DNA from: Thysanoteuthis rhombus
Taxonomy: Eukaryota > Mollusca > Cephalopoda > Oegopsida > Thysanoteuthidae
DNA: 64,000 bases
Direction of reading: 5' to 3'
Assembly (NCBI GenBank): GCA_963457665.1
Contig: OY735212.1
Coordinates: 6,538,237 to 6,602,236 of the forward strand
Part shown: positions 11,330 to 22,599 of the stretch, piece by piece
Layout of the letters: each line of letters begins with the position of its first letter
How positions within the stretch are numbered: position 1 is the first letter of the stretch
Notes under the pieces: generated by a model
The model's database searches: none
What the model was told of the DNA's origin: nothing
The model's input: only the letters and a program-made list of their open reading frames with translations
Translations under genes and position numbers: made by a program

Positions 11330-12490
11330 CTGCAATCTTCACTTTGAGAACCTCTATCTTAGAATACCTTTCAGTATTGATTTTCCCCCGACCAGCACGG
11401 CTAGTAGTGTGTATAGAGTATATACTTCATTGGCAGAGGTAATAACTCGTTGTTAAATTTTATTAGTTCCTGCAGAAGGCCTTAATGAGTCCTTTGGGTC
11501 CTATAAGAGATTATAACAGTTTTTAAGGGTTCCTTAGTTTTATATTTCGTTCATTGTTTCAGGTTCTTAGTGGTAACATACAAAATAACAGAATCGGACA
11601 GACTCACCATAATAGTCAGTGATTGATTAACCACGTCGACAAAATTAGAATCCATGTAAAAAAAATCCATCAAAGTATAAATATGGACGGATCGGATCGT
11701 ATTCATGGCTTCACGCGTGAGAACAGATGGGGACTCCCCACTATAGTTATTCATTTGAAAAAACATCTGGACCTTTTTTATATTTTTCAAGTTCGAGCAT
11801 TTTAACGGTAACCTTATTCATTACCTCTGGTTACAATGCAGTATTCAGGTTTCTAAGAGTTTACATATCATTCATACTTTTAGTTCGACATAGATCGAAA
11901 TCATCTTCGGTTATTATCGGGTGTTGGCGACTACTGAACTCACATTTTTTCCTTTTTTTGAATTTTTAAAAGCTAATTTGCTAACAACGTGCCTGGGGTT
12001 CCATTAGTACATTCTAAACAATGTAATGGGGATATGTTTGTATCCTAACTTACGTTGTCACATGAAGAATGGTAGGAATTTGATGATAGAAGGATGCGAT
12101 AACTGAATATATTGAAGAAATGATAGTTTGGGTGATAATATTGAAAATCAGAGAATTGGGAGGAACCTTTGTTTTATTTATTATTTGCCAATCTTGGTTG
12201 ACCAGATTTTTGCCAGTTATTGGTTTACAAATGTCTGCATATTCCAATCTGTGGATATTACATTTTTTATAGTTATCTAAAAGTATCTTTTTCATCTATT
12301 GATTAATTCCAGTCTACATTGTCAACGCACCAAAATATTACAATCCATTCGCATTAACAACAACGTTACAAATATGGATAGACGAGTCTACGTCAGACCA
12401 CGTGTGATTATTTATATCTGGTGATACCTGTTTGATTTTTTTTTTTTTGCCAAGTTACACTCAAACACAGTTGCCAGACGCCTTTGTATG
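11330..12490. other. Unassigned sequence
   Basis: Only short open frames without recognisable domains. A T run occurs near 12438-12449. Confidence 0.4.
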
Positions 12491-12494
12491 ATCT

Positions 12495-12655
12495 TGGGAC
12501 CAAATTATGTAGCTTTTGTATTGAAATAATCAAATCACTTAAAATCCACTATCAGAGCAAATTTGGTTGGTCTTTGGACCAAGTTAGTACCTGAATAATC
12601 AAATAATTCAAAATTCTTCAACAGACCAAGTTTGTAGGAAAATTCAATTAAAATT
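12495..12655. repeat. Diverged ~85-bp direct repeat
   Basis: A segment with GGGACCAAATTATGTAGC, AATAATCAAATCACTTAAAA and CAGAGCAAATTTG is followed by a second with GGACCAAGTTAGTACC, AATAATCAAATAATTCAAAA and CAGACCAAGTTTG. Order and spacing are preserved, so this is an old tandem duplication. Confidence 0.55.
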
Positions 12656-12659
12656 CATT

Positions 12660-13300
12660 TCTTTTAGAATCTATCATTCATTTATATGTATACAGCATCA
12701 TATCATTTGTGTGAAAGTGATCGCTATCTTCCGTTTCAGATTTCTATTTTTGGAACCGAATTGCTTTGTTCAGTACCAAATTTTGCCAAATTTTGGTCTT
12801 GAAAAATACCAAGTGCAAGCTTGCAATATCAATGCACTCCCTCTTATAGAATATTACCCTCCCTTACCATCTGCACTATCCTTCATTATAAGTATAACCT
12901 AAGTAACGAGCGAGAATAGTTACTCGTCAGACTAACGAAGTCATACCTTGTGTGATGAAACATTACCATCGAATACAAACACTTCGAACCCCCACCATCT
13001 TCCCTGTCACCCCCAGGGATTCTGTTAATCTGATGCAGCCGTTTCCAGAGACCGTGCAGACAATTGGATTAGCGATAATTTCCCGTCTGGGTTATTACGT
13101 GTGCCTCCATTGAGAGGAGACTTGTTAAGTTTTCCATCGTTGCCTTAATCAAGTATGTCAATGCTATATACTTATTGGATGGTTAAGTTGAACCAGAAAG
13201 GGTAGAGCATAGGAGGAAGAAGAAGAAGAACAACAACATAAAGAGACAGAAAAGTAAATAGGGGGAGAAGGGAAAGTCTCGTTTTCACCCCCTTTTCTCG
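12660..13300. other. Unassigned sequence
   Basis: No recognisable gene. A short GAA/AAC-rich patch lies at 13210-13245. Confidence 0.4.
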
Positions 13301-13304
13301 TTCA

Positions 13305-13590
13305 ATCTAAAGACACACGCATACACACACTCTTTTGGCACAAACACGGACCGTCTCTCTGATGACATAAACACATGCACACTAAAGGCGAACTAACACA
13401 TGCTCCAATACTAAAAGCATACATACAAACATAAACTTATACACTGAAGGCAAAACATAAAAACACGCGCATACACTCTAAAGGCATGAACACACACAAT
13501 CATATGCTAAAAGTACACGCAAATACATATGCACACTAAGGCATGCACATAAAATGTACACACACTATAGGGACACATACACATAAACGT
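13305..13590. repeat. Eroded ACA-rich minisatellite
   Basis: The phrase ACACTAAAGGCAT, in variants such as ACACTGAAGGCA and ACACTAAGGCAT, recurs roughly every 30-45 bases within CACACA/ACATAC-rich sequence. There are about seven degenerate units. This looks like a tandem array that stopped homogenising long ago. Confidence 0.6.
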
Positions 13591-13599
13591 GAATTATCG

Positions 13600-14270
13600 A
13601 CAAAAATAAATGGAAACCAAAAAGAGAATAGCCTAATTGATACACTAGTACAGTCAATGATCTTAAAGGTAATATTACTCAATAGGTATAAGGTGGAAGT
13701 GAATTTCGTATAAACTGGTCCGAAGAAAAAGAAAGCAAGAATTTATTTAGTTGAAGACACCAACTCTTTCCTTAAGTCTCTCATCATCTGCGTACTCTCA
13801 GGGAGTCATATACTGGAAGAATCCATACGAATTCGCATAAAGTGGCATTATTACAGTGAAACTTTACGATAATGTAACCTCAAAATGTCTCATGTACTTT
13901 TAGTGATGCAGCATTATCGAGATTCCATACGATCAGAGTAATCTTCCAATATTCATTCCGTGCGATATAATTATTTTCGACGTTTTGGATCAGAGAATGC
14001 AGAGTCATACAAGTGTGCTATTGCATGGCGGCTTTACGTTTCTTCTTTAAAAAAGTAAGTCGTAAAACAATTAGTATGTACTCTTTTTTCACTATATCCA
14101 GGACTTTATTAGTCGTACTATAAACGTAATAGTTTTTCTTTACTTCGCGCAGTGATATTGATATCAAAAGAGACTTAGATGCTTTGAAGAAAAAAAAAGA
14201 GAGATGATATCGAAGAGAAAAATAGATTTGAAGAAATTACTGGCTCACGATCAATTTATATTTGATAGAC
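13600..14270. other. Unassigned sequence
   Basis: No coding or repeat signature recognised. Confidence 0.4.
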
Positions 14271-14277
14271 TAGGTCT

Positions 14278-14362
14278 TCGGCGATCAGCGAAGTTGAGCA
14301 AGACCGAACCTGATTGGTATCTGGATGAGTGACTGTATGGACAAACCAGGTGCCGTAAGAGG
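14278..14362 (+). repeat. 5S rRNA-derived relic (copy 3)
   Basis: CGATCAGCGAAGTTGAGCAA, then ACCTGATTGGTATCTGGATG, then ACAAACCAGGTGCCGTAAG follow the 5S rRNA order from box A through box C to the 3' end. Substitutions in box C and loss of the 5' third argue against a working gene. An RTE 3' end lies about 360 bases downstream in the same orientation, as it does for copy 2. Confidence 0.75.
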
Positions 14363-14714
14363 GAATGGTTTGTGATGGTACTCCAGGCGCTTGTCATCTA
14401 AATGTCTATTTCACATACCGTGATCGAGATTAGCTGGACGATATGGAAAGACAAGATTTGACCAGTGTAAGGGCATTTGAAAGTAATTAAGGAAATTACT
14501 TGAAAAAAAAAAAAAAAGACAACAGAGACGAAGAAGCAGAAAATAATCGGAAAAAAAAGAACATGGTTAAAAAGAGCGAATTCACTTACCGGTTGAGAAG
14601 TCAACTAATAAAGAAAAGAAAGAAGATGAAGACGAATATTTCATTCATTTTCTCACCTTAAATGTTCTCTTAAAACAATATCATGTTACTGTAGTTATGT
14701 GTACAAAAGATACA

Positions 14715-15000
14715 CATGGAGAGATCGCTTGACAGCAGAGCATATCAGTAAAAACAGGAATCAGAGGGATGAAATTCATCAGAAAACTAAAATGGCAAGT
14801 GGCAGGCCATGTTTCAAATATGAAGGATAACCGCTGTACATCACGGCTCAAAACGTGGATCCTCTGAGATCATATGAGAAACTGTGACCGGCTGAAAGTA
14901 AGATAAGACGATTCAGACCGACTGAGATTTTGGCGCCGCAAAGCTTGGGCAAGACTGATCCGTCGAATTCGGGAGAAGGTCGTCAAAAGTCTGGTGATGA
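14715..15000 (+). pseudogene. RTE-type LINE 3' end
   Basis: The sequence encodes remnants of TWRDRL...TGIRGMKFIRKLKWQ, VAGHVSNMKDNRCTSRL and an IL-rendered version of the WIPRDHM block at 14851-14880. The C-terminal LDKF block is badly degraded. It is 5'-truncated and ends near a GATGACAATAA tail. Confidence 0.75.
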
Positions 15001-15004
15001 CAAT

Positions 15005-15600
15005 AAACTTACCCACGTATAATACTTACTTATATTGCATGCGTGTAAACGAAAAATACGATGTTTAGTTCTAATGGGTAATATCACGTAAAATCGATGG
15101 TAGCAAGAAATACATGAATGATTAGTTTGTCGTCGTTATCAATTAGAAATGCTTTCAATCAAGCATGTGTAGAATGGTTGTCTATACATCGTCATATTGT
15201 AGTGGATTGTTCCCCAGTGATATATTACATACACGTTGTTTTATCTATCACGCCAGCCAAGCAAATTGTGGTCCAGTTCGTGAATTACCAGTAAAGAAAA
15301 GAAATATTGCACTAAAGCAAATTGATGTTGCAACATCATGCTCGTCTATGGGTCCCTCATATTTTTTGTTTTACATTTTATCCCTTTTCCTCATATATGT
15401 GTCTTGTAAAGAATATTTTTTTCCTTGAGTCACGCCAAGATATATTCTTTCATGGCATCCACAATCATAATCAGATCTTACAGCTTATTTCTTTTCCGTT
15501 CTCCAATTTCCCATTGATTACGATTTCTGTAATAACAGTCGACATTTTTTGTCTCTCCTTCTTAGCAGTGGGATAAGTTACTCGAGTAAGAACGCGACTG
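15005..15600. other. Unassigned sequence
   Basis: Open frames at 15165-15428 and 15322-15576 overlap and have no recognisable domain. Confidence 0.35.
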
Positions 15601-15612
15601 ATGGATAAAGTG

Positions 15613-15624
15613 CAGCACACACAT

Positions 15625-15665
<41 letters not shown>

Positions 15666-15813
15666 AATAATGTTTGTGTGTATGTATGCGCATATATATA
15701 TAAAGAGAGAATGAGGAGGAGCAACATATATATATATATATATATATATATGTATACACACACACAATGTTTGTGCGTGTGTGTATATTTATATATAGAG
15801 AGAATGAGAAGCA

Positions 15814-15860
<47 letters not shown>
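15613..15860. repeat. Cluster of compound (CA)n(TA)n microsatellites
   Basis: Three alternating CA/TA tracts (about 15613-15668, 15726-15770 and 15814-15860) are separated by a twice-repeated linker with AGAGAGAATGAG and GCAACA. The whole block therefore looks like one compound unit duplicated in tandem. Confidence 0.9.
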
Positions 15861-15861
<1 letters not shown>

Positions 15862-16154
15862 TGTTGTATGTAAACAAGAAAAAACTGCTGAAGGTAAAAA
15901 AGTATTCCTTGTCTATCGTTTTTAGTCAGACATATATCAATGAAAGATTGCTGCTTAAATAAACTATATATGGCTAGGCCTTACGAAAGAATGGGAAATA
16001 AGTTGAATAGTGATAGTTTGTGTCTTAGAACATAAGTATGAAAAAAGACTTATAATTACGTTGAAGAATTGAGGAGAATGAATTTGCATTAGCCAACAAG
16101 AGAAGGAGAGGTGGTATGTCTGTTGAAAATGTACGATCAGCAAACTATCATCCA

Positions 16155-16245
16155 GAGGGAAAGTACCAGTGGCCAATCGGTAAACAGCTCAGAAAATAGA
16201 CCAGGCGAACCGAGTTCAATCTCAGACTGAGATACGATGGTCTGT
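16155..16245 (+). repeat. tRNA-like SINE head (degenerate)
   Basis: GTGGCCAATCGGTAAACAGC resembles a tRNA A-box region, and GAGTTCAATCTC, about 50 bases later, resembles a B box. Together they have the layout of a tRNA-derived SINE promoter. No intact tRNA cloverleaf can be drawn with confidence. Confidence 0.45.
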
Positions 16246-16565
16246 TCTTTGGAATTTGGATTTTTTATGGACTTCTCGGCATCTGGAAAAGAATTGATGA
16301 AAATAATACGTGGATAAGTGAAGCATTTTAAAGTATTCAACATTTCGGGTCCTAAGTCAGTTTTCATGGAAAAATGGACTTACCTGTTTTGTCATTGGGA
16401 TTCGGATCATTCCTTGGCTTGCTTGATTTTATAAAATCAATATCTCGACAGAAAACATTTGACAAACACCAATCCATGGACCAGTGAAGTATTTCAAAGT
16501 ATCTCACATTTTTGGTCCTAACTCTATCTTCATCAGAAATGGACTCACCTGCGTTTGTCACTGTA
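16240..16565 (-). repeat. R5: ~167-bp diverged tandem repeat with CTGATGAAG motif
   Basis: On the minus strand two copies (about 16395-16565 and 16240-16398) share GTCCATTT, then a CTGATGAAGATAGAGTTAGG-type stretch, then ACC(A/C)AAAATG, TACTTTGAAATACTTCAC and CCATG. The best 80-base segment looks about three-quarters identical between copies. The CTGATGAAG...GGACCNGAAA pattern is related to the motif in the 36.6-37.1 kb SINE. Minus-strand frames of 65-76 codons here are repeat-derived. Confidence 0.6.
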
Positions 16566-16994
16566 CAACAGAATACAAAACCAAAGGAAAAAAACTGGGT
16601 GAAAAATGGGTGGTTATTTTTATCTATTTTTTTAAGGTCTAGGGCAGTGTCTGTTGCAATTGGGCATGTTTGAAGCGTCGAGACTTCATTGTATGTGTAG
16701 CAGTCTGAAATAATTTTTGTTCGTCCGTCGTACTAAGCTAACGCTTCAATGTTTGTTGGTAACTTCTTTTCAGTGTTGCCAATTTAGATAATTCTTAACA
16801 GAAGTCAGTGAGATGATTTATTAAAACCAAGCAGGAATATCTACATTTTTAAAATTTTAACATTTTTCAGTTGATATCCAGAGAGCTGCTGCTCCAGATA
16901 ACTTCAATCTCGACACTGCACTGCCTTGTGTGCTGAATAATCGCGTTGTATACATGCATACAGATATTTGTTCAATTATAGATATACAGAGGTT

Positions 16995-17480
16995 AACTTG
17001 GAGCAATGGTCAGATGATAACATTTACTTTCAGACCTTATCTAATTCGTCGCGCACGAATTTTGTCGGCCATATTTTTGTTTATGATCGTTGGTGGTCTA
17101 CGTTCTGAGTCGTGATGTCCTGTGGTTGTCTTGCAACATTTGAGTTTATTAATGGTTTCTATGATATCTCTGACTTGTTTTTCTTTTAATGTACTGTATT
17201 CTCTTGTGATCTCTCCATGATTCTCTTATGCACGTTGTATGGTTCTGTGCTTGAGGGTCAATCTTCTGGTTAGGTTCAATGTTTCAGCTCTATGGGTGAC
17301 TACCATGAGGATGCATTGGTTATTACCCACCTTTTCAAGATAAATGATATTTTCTTTTTCTTAAAAGCTGAGCTTGCCCTGCCGAGAGCTTGCCAACCTC
17401 ATGTGATACTTCGCCTGGTGGTTTCTTCTTCTTTTGAGAATGTCATGGAGATTCGTTGTCTTTGATAGATTTAGTAGTCT
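16995..17480 (-). pseudogene. RTE-type LINE fragment, C-terminal region
   Basis: Minus-strand translation shows the usual order (MEIR, thumb-region LTLKHRTIQRA-like block, TRE, VRDIIETINKLKC, the ITTQNVDHQRS block and RDELDKV) with several frame changes. It is the C-terminal third of an RTE-type reverse transcriptase, 5'-truncated and dead. An R2 copy begins next to its upstream side. Confidence 0.75.
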
Positions 17481-17504
17481 AAAGAAAGCAACCCTCTGTT
17501 TTGT

Positions 17505-17655
17505 GTTCTTATCATTATATCTTTGCCTTGTAAGGCCCCCAAAGGCCAAAAAAGCCTTTTCCACAGAAAAAAAATTAGACGTTGTCTAGTGGAGTATTGA
17601 TGCCAATATTGCAGATAAAACAGTATAACCAGGAACGCAGGAACACACTAAGACT
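17505..17655 (-). repeat. R2 interspersed repeat (minus copy)
   Basis: Read on the minus strand this contains TTCCTGGTTATACTGTTTTA, then TTGGCATCAATACTCCACTA, then AAAAGGCTTTTTTGGCCTTT and GGGGGCC. The same blocks occur in order at 26.2, 38.2 and 53.9 kb. No coding capacity. Confidence 0.6.
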
Positions 17656-18004
17656 TGTGCATTCAAGAAGGGATAAAAACTCTCCACCACACTTTGGTAG
17701 CTACAGTTGTTCAATTGGAAAAGAAATGAGAATATCAAGATGATGGTCGGGAGAAAACCCAAGCGCCAGATGAGACTAAAAGTTCTTTTAAGGGGAAATT
17801 ATCAATGAGAAGTATAAACATGATAGGAATATATGGTGTTGGAAAGAACATGAATCATGGGATATCCCTTTAGAAGGTGAAATCATGACTTCTAATCGTG
17901 ACACCATGGTTGTCCAGTTATTGATCGGGATAACAAGTTTTGATATTATTGTAACCGGTGTTTTATTAATTAACTGTAACTACTACTCTACCTCATTTTA
18001 TGAA

Positions 18005-18390
18005 AATAGGTTTCTTTAGTCTTCAAGTTGGTCCAGCTGACTGGCTATATATTTACCACACAATCAAAGCCGCACAAATGGTGCTAGAGGGCTGATATTT
18101 TAAACATTTGTTATATCTACAAATGACTTAAAAAAAATTACCTTAAATAGGTTTTTATCGGGATGGAGTGTTCCTCCAATTTGCAATCTAAGTTCATGAC
18201 AACTTTTAGTTAGTGTTCAGCACAATTCACATTTGCCTTTTTTTGAAAATTCAATTTTTTTAGTGATCACTATCCAACAAATCATTGATCGACCCCTTTT
18301 CCGAATTTTCAACTGATCACCCCCAATAGCATACAGCTAAAAGGTGTTGGTTATATGACGGTTCCTATTGAGTGACTAACTAGACCTGTT
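18005..18390 (-). repeat. R1 interspersed repeat, copy A
   Basis: One of at least seven copies of an unnamed repeat (R1). In R1 orientation the inner end reads GGTCTAGTTAGTCACTCAAT, followed by GGAACCGTCATATAACCAAC, GGGGGTGATCAGTTG and GGGGTCGATCAATGAT, and ends in TAGCCAGTCAGCTGGACC. Length about 385 bases. It faces copy B across roughly 215 bases. Confidence 0.7.
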
Positions 18391-18600
18391 TTAAAGTTTT
18401 TATAACAATGGGTTGTCTCTCTATGGCAGTAAGCCAATAGCACTGATCGGAATTACAGAGTAAGCTACCAAGTGTTGGCTCAATGCCGTAGAGTGACAAT
18501 CTAGGTCGAGTTGTAAGAAAAACAAAAGCAACCAAGAAATTTAGATTGAGGTAAAAAGTAACCAAAGCTTATGAGATGGTCGTATGTTTCCCAAAGTATA

Positions 18601-18975
18601 CAAACCGGTCTGGTTAGTCACTCAATAGGAACCGTCACGTGACCAATATCTATTTGCAGCATGGATGATCAATTAGAAAGAATGGAAAAGGGGTGATCAA
18701 TGAATACGTTACTTTTCTCATTTTTCGTTAGTTTGCGATAACTAAAAAGTCCACGTGTTCAGAATACAAGAGTGAACGCAACCGGGCATAAACTAAAGGA
18801 CCGGTTTAGCATAGCTTACATTGACAATTGAACCATCCGCTAAAAATTATTTGGGGGGTAATTTCATTTTTTTTTCTAGACATAATGAGTAAATTAAAAA
18901 AAAATGCAGCCCCAAAGCAACATTAGCGCAGCTTGTGCGCGAGACGATAGATAGATAGCCCAGGAGAGAGGCTCA
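18601..18975 (+). repeat. R1 interspersed repeat, copy B
   Basis: It starts GGTCTGGTTAGTCACTCAAT and then AGGAACCGTCACGTGACCAA. GGATGATCAATTAG, AAAAGGGGTGATCAATGAAT and ACGTTACTTTTCTC follow, then AACTAAAGGACCGGTTTAGC and a GCGCAGCTTGTGCGCGAGAC end block. This is R1 order throughout. It is inverted with respect to copy A. Confidence 0.75.
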
Positions 18976-19119
18976 CTTAGAATTTTGGTTGACTATTTAT
19001 AACAACGCCCATGATCGGATGAGTATTGAAAGACATGGTTGATGATGGGTATGGAAAAATGGGGGTAGGGAGCCATGAGGGTGCGTGAGTCAAAAGTCTT
19101 GTCCGATTTAATGGGATCG

Positions 19120-20470
19120 AAGAACTTTTTTTAAACCAAAATTGAATTTCGCTTAAGATGTACCACTTTCGGATATGAATTTCTGCACATATTTTTCTGC
19201 TTAAAACGATTACCGACATTCGCTGCTTTCGAAAAGAATTCCAAATCTAATATATTCTCGCGATTGGAAGTTTCGTATTTATTGGAATTCGTTGAATTCA
19301 TGATTAACATGAATTCGTCGACCAAATCTTAGAGCCGACGGGGAAGCAATTTCTAGACACACTAACATGCAAAAGTAAGCGGGGTTGGGGCAACTAACAT
19401 GCAAAGATAGATCTTATGTCAGATTTGCTTTCTTATGCAGTTAGTAAAGACATTAAGAGCAGGGATTTCTTTTTTTCATTCCAAGATTTGCCCAACAGAC
19501 TATAACATAGACCACTGTTTAGAATATTTAAAATGAAACAAGCATAACTTCTTTTATACTAGATTGTTTGAAATTTCAGAACTTTTGGTAGGAAGGAGAT
19601 CTCTTTCATTGACACTGCTTGAGAACAGATTCTACATTGCTTTTAGCAGGGTGGAGTGTACTTCGAAGGACAGATCTGTTCGGGTTGCGCTCAACAACTT
19701 GTCAACTGTTTACCTTCTTTTTATAGAAAGCTAGCTTGTCTAATTCGACCAAATGATATTCACACTTTCATCTGTGTTGAATCTCATGACGATTTCCAAA
19801 CGTTGGGTTTCTTATCTGAGAACAGAGCCGATCTGATGCATGTAGAATAAGCGGATGCTTGGGGCTTTGCGGCCACCAGGGAGATCACAGATCACTTTAA
19901 ATGTCCTGCAATGTGCTTTGAGGGTTGGGAGTAAAATAGAATTCTGCTCTAGGCCTCATAAAGACGTGGGTCAGGCCTTGTTAAGAACAGCAGGAACTTC
20001 CAGAGGTGGGTGTTCCTTTTTATATCCAGAAAGGCAAGGAAGACGTATTAAGAACTCCAGATAAATATGCAAGTGTTATGGTATCTCAGTGCCTTGCGTA
20101 TATTTCACTTCATCCAATAATGGCCGACTTGCGTCTATAATTCCAGGACGCAAGTCGACGAGCTCTCTTTTGGAATCGTATCATTCCATTTTTACTCGAA
20201 AATATTTCGCATGAAATGCTGCCTCCATCGATTATCGATAATCTGCCATCATAAATCCCTTTAATTCAACAGTTCCAGTGTAAGAGAGAATCAAATTTAT
20301 TTGAAAGTGGCAGACATTGCCAATAATGGGAACTCTGCTTTTTGTGATAAGACCGACGCACAGTTGCTGTTAATAAATGCAAATGGACAGCATTCTTTCT
20401 CAGTCTCCAATGATCGAATATACTATGTAGTGTTTTAGAAAACTTCAACCAAAATTGCCGACAATTTAGT
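19120..20470. repeat. R3 duplication, first copy
   Basis: A block of about 1.35 kb aligns in the same order and strand to 20690-22110. Shared landmarks include GAAAAGAATTCCAAATCTAA, TCGTATTTATTGGAATTC, AAGCAATTTCTAGACACACT, CCACTGTTTAGAATATTTAA, CTTTTGGTAGGAAGGAGATC, GAAATGCTGCCTCCATCGAT and TTAATAAATGCAAATGGACA. It carries a short perfect hairpin at 20125-20157. No long open frame or known domain. Confidence 0.75.
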
Positions 20471-20690
20471 TTTTAAGTGGGTCTGTCATCCCGTTCATAT
20501 ATGCTGACAAATAACTTATCCAAAAACGAATACACGAAAGTTGGTTAAAGATACCTACGTCAACCTTTCGAATTATTGTTAACATACTGACACAGTAGAC
20601 AGGTTTGAGCATATCCTTAGCATAGCAACCTGCATTTACTACAGGAAAAAGAAGTTGGTTTTATAACCAGAGAAAAGAGGGGAAATCCAG
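20470..20690. other. Linker between R3 copies
   Basis: The first 50 bases (GGGTCTGTCATCCCGTTCAT then ATATGCTGAC) resemble the outer end of R1, as does the sequence following the second R3 copy. The remainder is unassigned. Confidence 0.35.
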
Positions 20691-22110
20691 AAAAAAAGAT
20701 TCACTTGCTTTGAATAAAATTCAAATCTGATATAATCTTGAGATTGAGGATTTCGTATCTTTTGAAATTGATTTTATTCCTGATCAACATAAATGTAACG
20801 ATCAAATCTTACAGCAGACAAGGAAACAATTTCTGGATACACTCACACGCAAAAGCGTGTGAGGCCTAAAATTAAATCGACTTTTGTGTCAGTTCTGTTT
20901 TTTTTCTGAGGTGAGATGAGTAAATACCCTTAGAGCAGACAGGGATTCCTACTTCTGAAATTTGCCCCAAAAAGTACAAAATAGACCACCATTTTAAAAC
21001 ATTTGAAATAAAACAAGTTTATATTCTTTAATATCATTTCGTTAAGAATTTTCTAACTTTTGGTCAAAAGTAGATCTTTTTCATTGACACAACTTCAGAA
21101 CTGAGATTCTAGGTTACATTCTTTACTCGGAAAGAATGATATTCTCAAAGTTTTTAACATTAAGTCTCGTGGGGGTTGAGGTCCGAAATCAATTTTTGCT
21201 CAGGGCCCCATGAAGGTTTGGGCCGACGATACTCAAGAACAAAAGAACTTTTCATGGGCACTATTTCTAAATTGCACATTCACTTTACACCCTTTCTTGG
21301 AATTATCCGAATATGGCCATACGTCGACTTACACCCAATCGTACGTACACCACCATGAGAGTTGAAAACCCATTAACTGTAGATGGTGAGAATTCCAGTA
21401 ATTCTAGTTTATTGACTCTACTCTGAGTGACGAAAATTTCAGTCTGGTCATTGTCAACTTGCTAAGACCGGGTGTATACGTCAGGTTCATGTACTCAGTA
21501 GCTATTTTAGTACATTCTAGGCTGTGTTATTTGGGCTGAGGTATCCTTCCGATGCACCTACATCCTGCCAAGGTGCAGATCATAAAACCTGGTCTCGACC
21601 AGACTTGAGACTGGCAAGGATTACTAAGCTGATGCATACAACAAAAAAAACAGGATATTGTTACCGGCCTTCATATTCCATTCGAGCTAGTCTTGAAGTG
21701 AAGTTTTACCATAGCGTTTCAGGATATACAGTGCTTCAATTCAACGTATAATGATCGATTTACGTACAGGTCGTGAGTTGTCCATAGAACGTAATGTCAG
21801 CCCATTTTTACCACCCAAATTCTCTGAATGGAATGCCGTCTCCGTCAATTACCGATGATTTGCCATCGTAAATTCCTTGTATTCAAAAGTTTTAGAGTAA
21901 GGGAGAATAGAATCTATTCGAAAGTGACAGACAGACTCCATCATTGGCCGCCAGCAATGGAGCTTGTACGTTTTGTGATAAGAATGACGCACATTTGCCG
22001 TTAATAAATGCAAGTGGACAGCGTTCTATCTCAATCTCCAATGTTAGTATACATCGCATAGTATCTAATTCCTTCTGTTTCTTTTTTTTGCACTGGATAT
22101 TTCACGAAAG
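20690..22110. repeat. R3 duplication, second copy
   Basis: It aligns to 19120-20470: GAATAAAATTCAAATCTGAT, TCGTATCTTTTGAAATTG, AAACAATTTCTGGATACACT, CCACCATTTTAAAACATTTG, CTTTTGGTCAAAAGTAGATC, GGAATGCCGTCTCCGTCAAT and TTAATAAATGCAAGTGGACA. It is longer than the first copy by an insertion around 21360-21770 that contains an R4 repeat. Divergence is substantial, so the duplication is old, or both are copies of one dispersed element. Confidence 0.75.
21595..21705 (+). repeat. R4 interspersed repeat (copy 1)
   Basis: GGCAAGGATTACTAAGCTGA, TGCATACAACAAAAAAAACA and TTACCGGCCTTCATATTCCA match 54555-54630 in order. The function and class are unknown. It sits within the extra segment of the second R3 copy. 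Confidence 0.6.
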
Positions 22111-22204
22111 GATCATTTCGTATGAGAAACCAAACCATAGAGACCGTTTGTGATATTGTGGAGATGCGGTACAACAACAAATTAGAAACTGCAAACCAAA
22201 ACTG

Positions 22205-22590
22205 TCAACCTAGTCGGCCATATATGTACGCATATCGCGTATAAGCCGCTGCAATCGAGCAACAGGGATGAAAAATTAAACATATACTCCTCATTATGTT
22301 TTGAAAAAAACAAAAACATAACAGTTTTTTGTTCTTTGAAAATCCCCAATAATGTTTTTGTATTATGGTGTTCAATTTACCACGCATATGTATGATAAGT
22401 TGGTCAATTAGTCATGTCCAGCAGTGATCATGCTGGATATCCAAGAATTCAGATGTCTTAGTAATTACAACCCTCGAAAAGGCGAGAAAAGTAACTTTTC
22501 CATTGATCCTCCCATTTCCCCCAACATGGCACTGCTGCCAAATGACATTGGTCACTTGACAGTTTCTATTGAGTGACTAAGCAAATATAT
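22205..22590 (-). repeat. R1 interspersed repeat, copy C
   Basis: In R1 orientation: TTAGTCACTCAATAGAAACT, TGTCAAGTGACCAATGTCAT, GGGGGAAATGGGAGGATCAA, TGGAAAAGTTACTTTTCTCG and a distal GCAGCGGCTTATACGCG block. It lies directly after the second R3 copy. It is full-length but diverged. Confidence 0.65.
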
Positions 22591-22599
22591 GGTTCCTTT

